A stretch of 64,000 nucleotides of DNA from an uncultured Christensenellaceae bacterium (GTDB taxonomy: Bacteria > Bacillota > Clostridia > Christensenellales > Pumilibacteraceae): positions 83,134 through 147,133 of the forward strand of contig CAJUPB010000004.1 in the NCBI GenBank assembly GCA_910588155.1, read 5' to 3'. Position numbers and translations under genes: made by a program. The first letter of the stretch is position 1; the number at the start of each line of letters is the position of its first letter. This document shows positions 16,531 to 24,852 of this stretch, piece after piece. A model generated the notes under the pieces. The model was not told the DNA's origin and did no database searches. It saw only the letters and a program-made list of their open reading frames with translations.

Positions 16531-17802
16531 ATGGCAACCGTAGCACTCGTGGGAACTCAATGGGGCGATGAGGGCAAAGGCAAAATTATCGATATACTTG
16601 CCGCGAAAGCTGATATGGTCGTGCGCGCACAGGGCGGCAACAATGCAGGTCACACGGTGGTAAACGGAGGCAAAACCTATAAATTGCGTTTGGTGCCGAG
16701 CGGCATACTGTACGAAAACTGCGACTGCATAATCGCAGGCGGCGTTGTCGTCGACCCGAAAGCGTTGCTCGGAGAACTCAAAGACTTGACGGACAAAGGC
16801 GTGAAAATCGACAGACTGCGCATCGACGAGCGCGCACACGTCATACTTCCCTATCATTTGAAGTTGGACGCTTTAAGCGAGAAAGCCCGCGGCAAGGGCG
16901 ACATCGGCACGACGGGCAGAGGCATAGGTCCGTGCTATACAGACAGAGCGGAACGCAGCGGTATCAGAATGTACGACTTTGTTCACCCCGAAGTATTCAA
17001 AGCAAAACTTTCCGAGCGGGTTAAAGTCAAAAACGAAATAATCGTCAAAGTATACGGCGAAGAGCCTTTGAACGCAGACGAAATTTTCAAAGAATACAGC
17101 GAATATTCCGCAATATTGAAAAAGTATGTTACCGACACGTCTGTGCTCGTTTACGACGCCGTCAAGTCCGGCAAGAGCGTTCTGCTCGAAGGCGCACAGG
17201 GAACTTTGCTCGATTTGGGTTACGGCACATATCCGTATGTCACGAGCTCTCACCCGATAAGCGGCGGCTTTTGTGTCGGCGCCGGCATAGGTCCTACGGC
17301 AATAGACGAGTGTATAGGCGTGGCAAAAGCATATACGACGCGCGTCGGAAAAGGTCCTTTCCCCACCGAGTTGGACGACGAAGTCGGAGAAAGAATACGC
17401 CGAGTCGGCGCCGAATTCGGCACGGTTACGGGTCGCCCCCGCCGTTGCGGTTGGCTGGACGCCGTTATTCTGCGTCTGGCAGTCAGGCTGAACGGCTTGA
17501 CTTCGCTGTCGCTGAACAAGCTGGATACGCTTTCGGGAATAGACGAATTGAAAGTGTGCGTGGCATACGAATGCGACGGCAAGCGCGTGGAACATTTCCC
17601 CGCCGACATCGACGAGCTTGCAAAGTGCAAACCCATTTACGAGTCCGTCAAAGGTTGGAGCGAGGACATAAGCGGCGCAAAGAAATTCGAGGACCTGCCC
17701 GAAAACGCGCAAAAGTATATCAAATACGTGGAAAAGCAAATCGGCTGCCGCATATCGATTATCGGCGTGGGTCCCGACCGCACACAGAGTATTTACAGAT
17801 AA
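16531..17802 (+). CDS. purA: Adenylosuccinate synthase
   Basis: The 423-residue enzyme couples IMP and aspartate using GTP to make adenylosuccinate, the first committed step to AMP. The signatures are clear: the GTP-binding P-loop GTQWGDEGKGK near residue 8, NNAGHTV near 37, the IMP-binding TTGRGIGP near 127, GAQGTLLDLGYGTYPYVTSS near 222, TRVGKGPFPTE near 270 and the C-terminal base-recognition loop SLNKLDTLSG near 328. The length is standard. ATG 16531 follows GGAGG by nine bases. It is a single-gene unit with its own promoter and terminator. Confidence 0.97.
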   Translation: MATVALVGTQWGDEGKGKIIDILAAKADMVVRAQGGNNAGHTVVNGGKTYKLRLVPSGILYENCDCIIAGGVVVDPKALLGELKDLTDKGVKIDRLRIDERAHVILPYHLKLDALSEKARGKGDIGTTGRGIGPCYTDRAERSGIRMYDFVHPEVFKAKLSERVKVKNEIIVKVYGEEPLNADEIFKEYSEYSAILKKYVTDTSVLVYDAVKSGKSVLLEGAQGTLLDLGYGTYPYVTSSHPISGGFCVGAGIGPTAIDECIGVAKAYTTRVGKGPFPTELDDEVGERIRRVGAEFGTVTGRPRRCGWLDAVILRLAVRLNGLTSLSLNKLDTLSGIDELKVCVAYECDGKRVEHFPADIDELAKCKPIYESVKGWSEDISGAKKFEDLPENAQKYIKYVEKQIGCRISIIGVGPDRTQSIYR

Positions 17803-17814
17803 ACAGCAAAAATC

Positions 17815-17849
17815 AAAGAGCAGCCGTTCAATCGGTTGCTCTTTTTAAT
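17815..17849. terminator. Bidirectional terminator between purA and the TIR gene
   Basis: A 12-bp stem (17815-17826 with 17833-17844, one G-U pair) is flanked by T-rich runs on both strands. It serves purA from the left and the TIR gene, ending at 17865, from the right. Confidence 0.85.
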
Positions 17850-17864
17850 TCAGTATTCAGTTAA

Positions 17865-19694
17865 TTACCATCCAATCAATATTTTTTCAAGTTGTTTTTG
17901 TTTAAAAGATAGCTTCTTTATTGTTTTCTTGAACTTTATTTTGTTTCGATTATATGCCACATACGTAACAGTTGAAATCAAAAGAATCAACACAGCCGCG
18001 CACTCCGTAATAATTATGCAAATGCGGATTCCGAGAATAATGCTGAATAAAGTATAGCTTGTCGTGATAGACATAAGTAAACTTAAACCAAAATATATCA
18101 TTGTAAGTCCTATACTTAAACCAATCACTATTTGAAATGCATTAAAAAGCGTAAATTTTGGCTTATCTTCTCTTTCGGCGGTACTATTGTCCGAAATACA
18201 TTTTTTTAAATTGTCAATATATTTTTCCGACTCGACTTTCATACTCCTCACTTCCTCGACAAAACTATCTTTCGCAAGTTCGTAATCCGATTTAAAGTTT
18301 TCAATTACTGTTCTTAAATCTCCGATAGCATTTTTATATGCATTTTTAAATTCATTTGTATTGAAATAGTCTCTTGCAATTTTCAATTCCCCGTCTTTTT
18401 CCATAATATTTTTTATTATTTCGGCAGAGTTTAATGAAATTCCGTCAGGTGATTCAAATTTATCGGATACAAGCTTATTTTTGCTTTTAAAAAGCCCCCA
18501 CCACGCATCTGCATTATGATTGTCCATTGTAAGAACCAGGTTAAAATGCTCTTTTGCTATTTTAAATTTTCTTTCGCTCAAAGCTTTGTTCGCTTTCGCC
18601 AACGACATAGATAAATATGTAGAGGCAGCCTGTGTAACACTAACAGTTTTCAGTTTATCCTCTAACAGTTTTCTTGCCTTGTCCTGTTCTTCCATTTGAC
18701 GGCGTATCTCTTCCGTCTGACGCTTTATCTCTTCTGTCTCTTGTTGTTTCCTTATTTGTTCTTCATTTTTTCTCTTTTTCGCCTCCGGCGTGTGGCTCTC
18801 CACATAGTCCGTTATCGCCGTATAAGCGTCGGGATTGTTTAAATTCACACCCTGTATCAGTGCACGCTTACCGGGAAGTCTATCTATCGCCCTACCATCG
18901 AATACTATCGTTATCGCATCCACATCTTTTCTCTCGTCGTGTATTAGTTCCATAAACCTGCTATACTCGTTTTTTACCCAAGGCGTCAGCAAGTATTCTT
19001 CTTTACTGCACACTATCAGCATACACTCGGACGTATATAATGCATACAATATCATTGCCTCATACTGCGTTCCCGTCCTGCCTCTTATCTCCTCTTCCGA
19101 ATAGAACGGTTTATACCCTCTTTTTTTCAAATGATTATACAGCTTTAAAGCCTCATAGCTATCCTTTGTATTTCCGCCCTGCTCGTCAGATACTTTTACA
19201 CACAAAAAGCAATCATATTTTATTCCTGCATTTTTCAAGCGCAGAAACTCCATACCGATTTCGTCTATTTCCTCGGCTTTTTGCGCGTATATTTTTCTTT
19301 GTTCAGCAGTGGCAAGTTCGAGGGCTTTAAGATAGTTCTTATCTTCACTGAATTTCTTTTCCGTTATATCGTGACATATGGGCTGTAATCTTTGCTTGGC
19401 GGCATCTTTCAAAAACTGCACCTTAAAATTTGACAAAGCCATACCGAAATAACATTCGGGTTCTGTTATATCTTCGACGGATGCTTTTTTAAATGCAACA
19501 TATGCTCTGTCAAACGCACAATTATCCAATTCATTCTCTGCTATTTTCAGCAGTTCTTTTGACGGTGACGATGCATTCTCTTTTGGAATTGTATAGAAAC
19601 TATGACAATACAGACATTCAATTACTCCGTTTACAGCTTTATCCATATCCAAAACCGCCTCGCAGTTTCGACATCTGCTCTCTTTGGTTTCCAT
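17865..19694 (-). CDS. Zinc ribbon-TIR domain protein with C-terminal membrane helices
   Basis: This 609-residue protein starts with a zinc ribbon (Cys8, Cys11, Cys27, Cys30), then a helical, TPR-like stretch (45-150) and a TIR domain (about 158-300). The TIR domain has strand A YDCFLCVK, the helix QYEAMILYAL whose Glu212 sits where TIR NADases have their catalytic Glu, SECMLIVCS, and a box TPWVKNEYSRFMEL near 237-250. A Glu/Gln/Arg-rich coiled coil (305-355), further TPR-like helices (365-420), and two or more membrane helices (about 520-585) follow. TIR domains of this kind either cleave NAD+ or scaffold in antiphage or stress responses. Membrane anchoring suggests an abortive or signalling role at the membrane. 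It sits 280 bases from an RnlA-like RNase gene and has an unusual promoter. Confidence 0.8.
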   Translation of the reverse strand: METKESRCRNCEAVLDMDKAVNGVIECLYCHSFYTIPKENASSPSKELLKIAENELDNCAFDRAYVAFKKASVEDITEPECYFGMALSNFKVQFLKDAAKQRLQPICHDITEKKFSEDKNYLKALELATAEQRKIYAQKAEEIDEIGMEFLRLKNAGIKYDCFLCVKVSDEQGGNTKDSYEALKLYNHLKKRGYKPFYSEEEIRGRTGTQYEAMILYALYTSECMLIVCSKEEYLLTPWVKNEYSRFMELIHDERKDVDAITIVFDGRAIDRLPGKRALIQGVNLNNPDAYTAITDYVESHTPEAKKRKNEEQIRKQQETEEIKRQTEEIRRQMEEQDKARKLLEDKLKTVSVTQAASTYLSMSLAKANKALSERKFKIAKEHFNLVLTMDNHNADAWWGLFKSKNKLVSDKFESPDGISLNSAEIIKNIMEKDGELKIARDYFNTNEFKNAYKNAIGDLRTVIENFKSDYELAKDSFVEEVRSMKVESEKYIDNLKKCISDNSTAEREDKPKFTLFNAFQIVIGLSIGLTMIYFGLSLLMSITTSYTLFSIILGIRICIIITECAAVLILLISTVTYVAYNRNKIKFKKTIKKLSFKQKQLEKILIGW

Positions 19695-19726
19695 CTCTCC
19701 TCATCTCCTTTTTTCTTCGTACGTCT

Positions 19727-19768
19727 ATTATAAGTCCCCCCCCCGCTTTGTCAAGTATTTTGACAAAG
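19727..19768 (-). promoter_or_regulatory. Promoter of the TIR gene with G9 spacer tract and inverted repeat
   Basis: Minus strand TTGACA (19749-19754), 16-base spacer, TATAAT (19727-19732). The spacer contains nine consecutive G (19736-19744). The -35 box lies within a perfect 9-bp inverted repeat, CTTTGTCAA (19746-19754) and TTGACAAAG (19760-19768), separated by five bases, which may be an operator. RBS-like GAGGAG and AAGGAG motifs precede the ATG. Confidence 0.75.
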
Positions 19769-19845
19769 TTACGTACGTAATAAAGTTTCGATAGCGAAAA
19801 ATATTTAATAAACACACAAATTGCAATTTTACTGTTAAACGCAAA

Positions 19846-19878
19846 AAAACGGTCGGTGATACGACCGTTTTTTTAAAC
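19846..19878 (-). terminator. Terminator downstream of the RnlA-like gene
   Basis: AAAACGGTCG/CGACCGTTTT stem (19846-19855, 19862-19871) is followed by T residues on the minus strand, about 100 bases past the gene's stop. It separates that gene from the TIR gene. Confidence 0.8.
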
Positions 19879-19975
19879 ATTCGACAAGCGCGGAAGCAAA
19901 AGATATGTCAAGCCTATTTTAATAAATATAAATCTACGCTTGCTCAAAATGCTGCGAATATAATCCGAGAAACCG

Positions 19976-21313
19976 TCATTTTAAAGAAAATCCTATTTCT
20001 TTGAGCTTTTTGCTATTATAATCTATGACCGCAATCAAACGGTCGAAAATCTTTTTCGCCTCGGCTTTATCCGATATTATGCGGGGAACGCCCGCGTCGT
20101 ATATATCGGAATGCGTATAGAAGTTTCTGCGGGCAAAATACTCCGTGTACAGCGCACTCATAACTTCATTGTAAACCACGCTGTCGATACGCTTTCTGTA
20201 TCCCGATTTAAGTCTGTAATTGCCGTCGTCGTCCTTTTCGTAGCCCTGACCTATCATCTTGACTTCTATGCCGCGGGCGCGCTGCAAGTCGCTTATAAAC
20301 TTTTCCAACCCTCTGTACGGCGGCGTCAAAAGCGAAGAGTAATCGGACAGTTTCGTATCGTTATTGTTTATGTCCACAAGTCCTATCGCAAGGTCTATTT
20401 TGGACTGTTCGCACATAAAATCGAAAGCATTCGGCAACAGCTTTTTTAATCTGCGCTGTACCGCACTTTGCGTGTTCGCTTGGTTTTTCGCACCCTTATC
20501 GCTCTTTTTCGGCACGGTAAGTTCTATATGCGAGCCGACCGCACTCTTGAAATCGGTATCTTTGGATATAAGCACCTGCACTTCGGAGAAAAGATAGCTG
20601 CGCTTTCCCTGCATTTGCAAAACTTGTTTTTTTGGAAGATAGCGAAGTATGACTTTTTGCGAGTCTTTTCCGCAGACTATATAAGTTTCGGTCTCGTCGG
20701 GCTTGCCCTTGCCCGTCGCGGCTTCCGCCTTATAAGATACGCCGCGCATAGCTTTTATGGCTTTAAGCGCGTCTTCCAGCCTTTTGCGGCCGTAATTTTT
20801 TACGGCATAGCCGTTTTTATATTCCGCATTGGACGTTTCCGACGGTTTCGTTTTTTCCTGCTGTTTCTGCTGCTGCGGCGGCTGTTTTTCCTGTTTGGCT
20901 ATTTGCTTGGACGGTTGATTTGCGGGCAGTTTATTCACCTTATCCGCTCTTTTGCTCGGAAGTTTTTGAACGTTTCCGCTCTTTGCGGGAAGATTTTTTC
21001 CATCAACTCGCCCCGCACTTTGAAGCCCGTTTAAAATGGAATCTCGTTTTATATATATCTGCTTGAATCTTTCCAAAACATCGGGCAAAGCGGTGAGCGA
21101 TATTTTTTCGGCTTTCGTATCATACACGACCACGCATTTATCGCCGCCGTCGGCGAACTTATATATGACGAAATGGTTCTTTTCGTCTGCGGGCGTATAT
21201 GCCGTCTGCGACACCTGCGGCGCGGACTTGACGGCGTTTATGAATCCGACGAAATCCGCCTGTTGCGCTTTGATGTCGAACTTTACGTTATTATCTTTGA
21301 CGGGAGAATCCAT
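19976..21313 (-). CDS. RnlA-like HEPN-domain RNase (orphan toxin)
   Basis: The 445-residue protein has two similar N-terminal alpha/beta segments (about 8-85 and 165-260) joined by a Lys/Gln/Pro-rich linker, and a helical C-terminal domain (300-445). The last domain carries the HEPN RNase motif R-X4-H as RNFYTH (Arg396, His401), with Glu337 in RGLEKFI 59 residues before the Arg. E. coli RnlA has two TBP-like N-terminal domains and catalytic Glu258, Arg318 and His323, so order and spacing agree. RnlA (RNase LS) degrades mRNA after phage T4 infection and is held by RnlB. No RnlB-like gene is adjacent here. The first in-frame ATG is 21313. A GGAGG lies about 14 bases before it, so the start is uncertain. 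Assignment is by motif and spacing. Confidence 0.65.
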   Translation of the reverse strand: MDSPVKDNNVKFDIKAQQADFVGFINAVKSAPQVSQTAYTPADEKNHFVIYKFADGGDKCVVVYDTKAEKISLTALPDVLERFKQIYIKRDSILNGLQSAGRVDGKNLPAKSGNVQKLPSKRADKVNKLPANQPSKQIAKQEKQPPQQQKQQEKTKPSETSNAEYKNGYAVKNYGRKRLEDALKAIKAMRGVSYKAEAATGKGKPDETETYIVCGKDSQKVILRYLPKKQVLQMQGKRSYLFSEVQVLISKDTDFKSAVGSHIELTVPKKSDKGAKNQANTQSAVQRRLKKLLPNAFDFMCEQSKIDLAIGLVDINNNDTKLSDYSSLLTPPYRGLEKFISDLQRARGIEVKMIGQGYEKDDDGNYRLKSGYRKRIDSVVYNEVMSALYTEYFARRNFYTHSDIYDAGVPRIISDKAEAKKIFDRLIAVIDYNSKKLKEIGFSLK

Positions 21314-21377
21314 ATAGGCGTCAGCAACCTCCGTTTCTGTACAAAGCCGCAAAACACGACTTTGTCACGAATATAAA

Positions 21378-21409
21378 GATTAAGCGGCTCGTATTAAAGC
21401 CGCTTAATC
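21378..21409 (-). terminator. Terminator of the surface protein gene
   Basis: Perfect 11-bp stem GATTAAGCGGC/GCCGCTTAATC (21378-21388, 21399-21409), then a T-rich run on the minus strand. Confidence 0.8.
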
Positions 21410-21433
21410 GGGTGTTTGTATTTTATCGACGGC

Positions 21434-24400
21434 TTACTTGCCCGTCTTTTCCTGCTTGATTCTGCGCTTGCGGAACAATACGAAGTACAGTATCACCGCT
21501 GCGATGAGCACTACGCCGACAACGATAAGCACGGTGCTTATTGCCGCTATCGAGAACGGACTCTTTGCGGTCTTGCCGGACACGGTGATTTTCTCTCTGA
21601 AAGTCGTAACGTTGCCGAGTTTGTCGTACACTTCGTACTTGATTTCGTACGTTCCGGACTTCGTCAAGGTTATCTTCGTGTTGCTGTCCTTCTGCTCCAA
21701 ATCTCTGTATCTGGTGCCGGTGCCGTCAATCGTAGCTTCGCTGACGACTTCATTGCTGGGGTCATAGAGAGTCTTAACATAGCGGAAATCGCTCTGATTC
21801 TCACCCTCGTCGAGGCTTGCCGTATCGATAACGATTTTGCCGAACTTGAATTCCGCACCCTGCTGGCGGTTTGCCTGGAACGCATCCGTATAGGAAACCG
21901 AGAACGCAGGTCCTTTGACGTCGCCGACATAGATGACTTTTTCCATAGAAACGGATTCGCCGTTTACCGTGCCGGACACGATTACTCTGTATTCGCCGTC
22001 GTTCTTTGCGGTGAACGAATAGCGGTTCGTATCTTTGTCGTACGTCGTGTCAATCGAACCGCCGCTGCCGCTTCCTCCGAGCTTGCTGCTGTAACGGACT
22101 TTCAATTCGATTTCGCCCATACCGTTGGCATTGTACGCCACGATGGAAGGCAACGTGACAACCTCGCCTTTCGCTTTATACGTGGGCATAACGTCCTGAA
22201 TCTCTATAACGGGCGCATTGCTGTCCGTGAAGCTGACGGTGTAAGCCACGCTTCCCGAAACATCGGTCTTAACCTCGTCGTCCAAGACCGTGCTGCCGTT
22301 GACTTGAACGTAACCTTCGGTTATCTCGTACGAAGTAGCCGTCTTTGCCGTGAATTCCTTGCCCATAACGGCATACCTGCTGCCCTTAATCTTATACGCC
22401 ATATGGTAGGTATTGCCCTCGCCTCCGGGTATATTCAACTGCGGGCAACGGAAAGAGTACGTTGCGTTTATATTGCCTTTGCTGGGAATGGTAGCCGCCG
22501 TCGTGGTCGTGCCGCCGTCGCTGCCTTTCTCGACCTGAACGAGAGCTACTCTCACGATGTTCTTTCCCGTAAGGTCGAACGCGCGAACGCAAACCTGATA
22601 GTTACCTGCCTGCGAAGGCTTGAATTTGATGTTTCTGACAACTATCTGCTTGTCTGCGACATTGTAGAAGAATTCGGATTCGACTTCGCTGACATACTTG
22701 CCGTCGTCGGTATTCTTTACGGAAAGCTCATATCCCGTGTAAGGACGGAAGTCATCGTTGCCGACATCGATTTTGAAAGAACCGAGATTTGCAAGCGCAT
22801 TCGTCTTGAACGAGCTGCCGTCTGCATTTGCGGTCTTGATATCGAAGCTTGCTTGCGGCATATCAAAACCTGTGTTGCTGCTTGCGGAGCTGAACACTTT
22901 GACTTCTGCCGAATCGGTCTTGTTATAACCGAGCTTGTCCGTTACCGAAAGATTGAGTGTGATTTTTTTGTCGCCCTCTATCAAGAGCTTTTCGTTTTTG
23001 TCGTTTACAAGGTAGAACTTGCCTGCGTCCTCGACTATGTCGAGCACTTCTCCGCCGACGACGTCCAAAGTCACGTCGGCATCGGCTTCGCTTGCAAGCG
23101 TGTACTCGATTTGAGGTCTCGTATCGTCGCGCTTGCTTGCCACGCGTGCGGGAACCGTGAAGGTCTCTCCGTCCGCCGCGACAAGATATTCGGGAGCGTC
23201 CTCGATTTTAGCTTCTATGGAATCGACGCCCGCCGTATCCTCGTATTCCTCGACGACGTTGATTTTATAAGTCTTGTACGAACGGTTCGGCTTTGCGTCG
23301 CGCGCCGTGTATTCTACGGTGTAGTCGCCTACGCCGTTGTCGTGCGTATGAACTTCGGAGAACAGGAATTTCAAGTCTTTGAACTTGTACTTCTGACCGG
23401 CAGTGCCGTATGTGGAATCGCTGCCCGTGAACTCTTCGTCTTCATTGAAGATGTTGTCGAAGCTGATAACCGTCTTGTTGGCATTGTCGGTGTTGTCGGT
23501 TATTTTGAAAGAAACGGTGACGTTCTTTGCGCCGTTATTGTCTATAACGGTGGGCATCGGGAAAGATATTCCCGCATCGGTTTCGACGCCTTCTTTCTTG
23601 ACTCTTACACCCCACTTCTCGGGAATCGAATAATCGTTGATTTCCTTGAATACGGGAGCGGTGGTGTCGGATACGTTTATCGTGTAGTCGTGCGGCGTGG
23701 AATGGTTGCCTGCGTCGTCGTGCGCCTGATACGTAACCGTATATCTGCCGACCTGCGTCGGATAGAAGCTCATTTTCTTATTGTTGTCGAATACTTCCTT
23801 CTCGGTTTTGACAACGGGCTTGCCGTTTTCGTCGAGCTTGACATAGTCGTCCTCGTCAACTTCGACCTGCGGAACTTCTTCGTCGCCGAAAGTGACCTTC
23901 ACGGTTACTTGAACGTTCTTGTCCCAATTGTCGGTTGCCGTAGCCGTCGGAAGAGTGAACTTTCTGTTGAGGGAAGCGTTCTCCGCAACGTTGACGGTGT
24001 TGAGAGTGGGTCTTTCCTCGTCCTTAAAGCCGGAAGCGTCCTGAACGGTAACTTCGAAATCCTGCGTATATACTTTCGTATATCCCTTAAACTTCGCGTA
24101 GTAAGTCACGTAAAGTTTGCCCGCAAAATTTTCAAGCTTTATTTTGTCCGTACCGTTTGCCGTGTATTCCGTATCGTTGAGGCTTGTCTTGACCTTGACA
24201 ACCGCATCGTCCTTATGCCAAACGTTATCGTCGTCGTAGTAACCCAATTCCGCCGACGGGAAAACTATTTCCGAACCCGTGGTCGTAACAGTGGGTATCG
24301 TCGCGCCGCCGTAGAGAACGTTTATCGTATAGTCCTCGTCGACATAGCTCTTGACGTCGAAATCGTAGCTGTACTCCTTTCCTGCCGAGTCTTTCTGCGA

Positions 24401-24691
24401 ATAGGACACGGTGTAAATGCCGACCTGCTCGGCAAGCACTTCTCCCGCTTCCTCTTTGACCACTTTGCCGTTGGGCGCAGTGACCTTGACAGTCGTTCCC
24501 GTTCCTGCCGAAGCCGGCACTTCGAACGTTTCGCCATATTTGACCTTGCTTGCAACCGTGACTTTCGAAAGGTATTCGTCATTGCTTCCGACGTTTAAAG
24601 CGAAAGCGGAAAAACTCAACGTTCCGACCGTCAAAGTCATCGTCAGCATCATTATAATTAAAGTCATACAGATGCGCTTGAATGTCTTCAT
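21434..24691 (-). CDS. Large exported membrane-anchored protein with Ig-like repeats
   Basis: The 1,085-residue product has a signal peptide (MKTFKR, hydrophobic to about residue 31, cleavage after SAFA), a long extracellular part of beta-rich Ig/cadherin-like modules, and a C-terminal membrane helix (about 1046-1072) ending in a basic tail RKRRIKQEKTGK. Repeated module ends of the type 'G.YTV.Y.A.D..GN.S....I.V' and DTTAPVF occur about every 110-150 residues, as in bacterial Ig-like surface proteins. There is no LPXTG motif, so anchoring is by the helix itself. A role in adhesion or cell-envelope architecture is likely. AGGAG lies 12 bases before the ATG. The gene stands alone. Confidence 0.8.
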   Translation of the reverse strand: MKTFKRICMTLIIMMLTMTLTVGTLSFSAFALNVGSNDEYLSKVTVASKVKYGETFEVPASAGTGTTVKVTAPNGKVVKEEAGEVLAEQVGIYTVSYSQKDSAGKEYSYDFDVKSYVDEDYTINVLYGGATIPTVTTTGSEIVFPSAELGYYDDDNVWHKDDAVVKVKTSLNDTEYTANGTDKIKLENFAGKLYVTYYAKFKGYTKVYTQDFEVTVQDASGFKDEERPTLNTVNVAENASLNRKFTLPTATATDNWDKNVQVTVKVTFGDEEVPQVEVDEDDYVKLDENGKPVVKTEKEVFDNNKKMSFYPTQVGRYTVTYQAHDDAGNHSTPHDYTINVSDTTAPVFKEINDYSIPEKWGVRVKKEGVETDAGISFPMPTVIDNNGAKNVTVSFKITDNTDNANKTVISFDNIFNEDEEFTGSDSTYGTAGQKYKFKDLKFLFSEVHTHDNGVGDYTVEYTARDAKPNRSYKTYKINVVEEYEDTAGVDSIEAKIEDAPEYLVAADGETFTVPARVASKRDDTRPQIEYTLASEADADVTLDVVGGEVLDIVEDAGKFYLVNDKNEKLLIEGDKKITLNLSVTDKLGYNKTDSAEVKVFSSASSNTGFDMPQASFDIKTANADGSSFKTNALANLGSFKIDVGNDDFRPYTGYELSVKNTDDGKYVSEVESEFFYNVADKQIVVRNIKFKPSQAGNYQVCVRAFDLTGKNIVRVALVQVEKGSDGGTTTTAATIPSKGNINATYSFRCPQLNIPGGEGNTYHMAYKIKGSRYAVMGKEFTAKTATSYEITEGYVQVNGSTVLDDEVKTDVSGSVAYTVSFTDSNAPVIEIQDVMPTYKAKGEVVTLPSIVAYNANGMGEIELKVRYSSKLGGSGSGGSIDTTYDKDTNRYSFTAKNDGEYRVIVSGTVNGESVSMEKVIYVGDVKGPAFSVSYTDAFQANRQQGAEFKFGKIVIDTASLDEGENQSDFRYVKTLYDPSNEVVSEATIDGTGTRYRDLEQKDSNTKITLTKSGTYEIKYEVYDKLGNVTTFREKITVSGKTAKSPFSIAAISTVLIVVGVVLIAAVILYFVLFRKRRIKQEKTGK

Positions 24692-24852
24692 TTAACTTGA
24701 TATCTCCTGTGAATTTCATCTATTTTTAGACGTAACGCTATGATTATACAATTTAACATACAATTTGTCAAATAAAATCACGCCGTCTTGACAAAGTTAT
24801 TATTTCTCCTTACGGAAAAAATTATGTGACGCGTATCGCCGCTGCGCAAAAA

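Noticed and set aside
21416..24598. A 1,060-codon open frame on the plus strand antisense to the surface protein
   Set aside because: It mirrors the codon structure of the real gene, is full of Arg, Val and Phe without domains, and has no ribosome binding site. The minus-strand frame has a signal peptide, repeats and an anchor.
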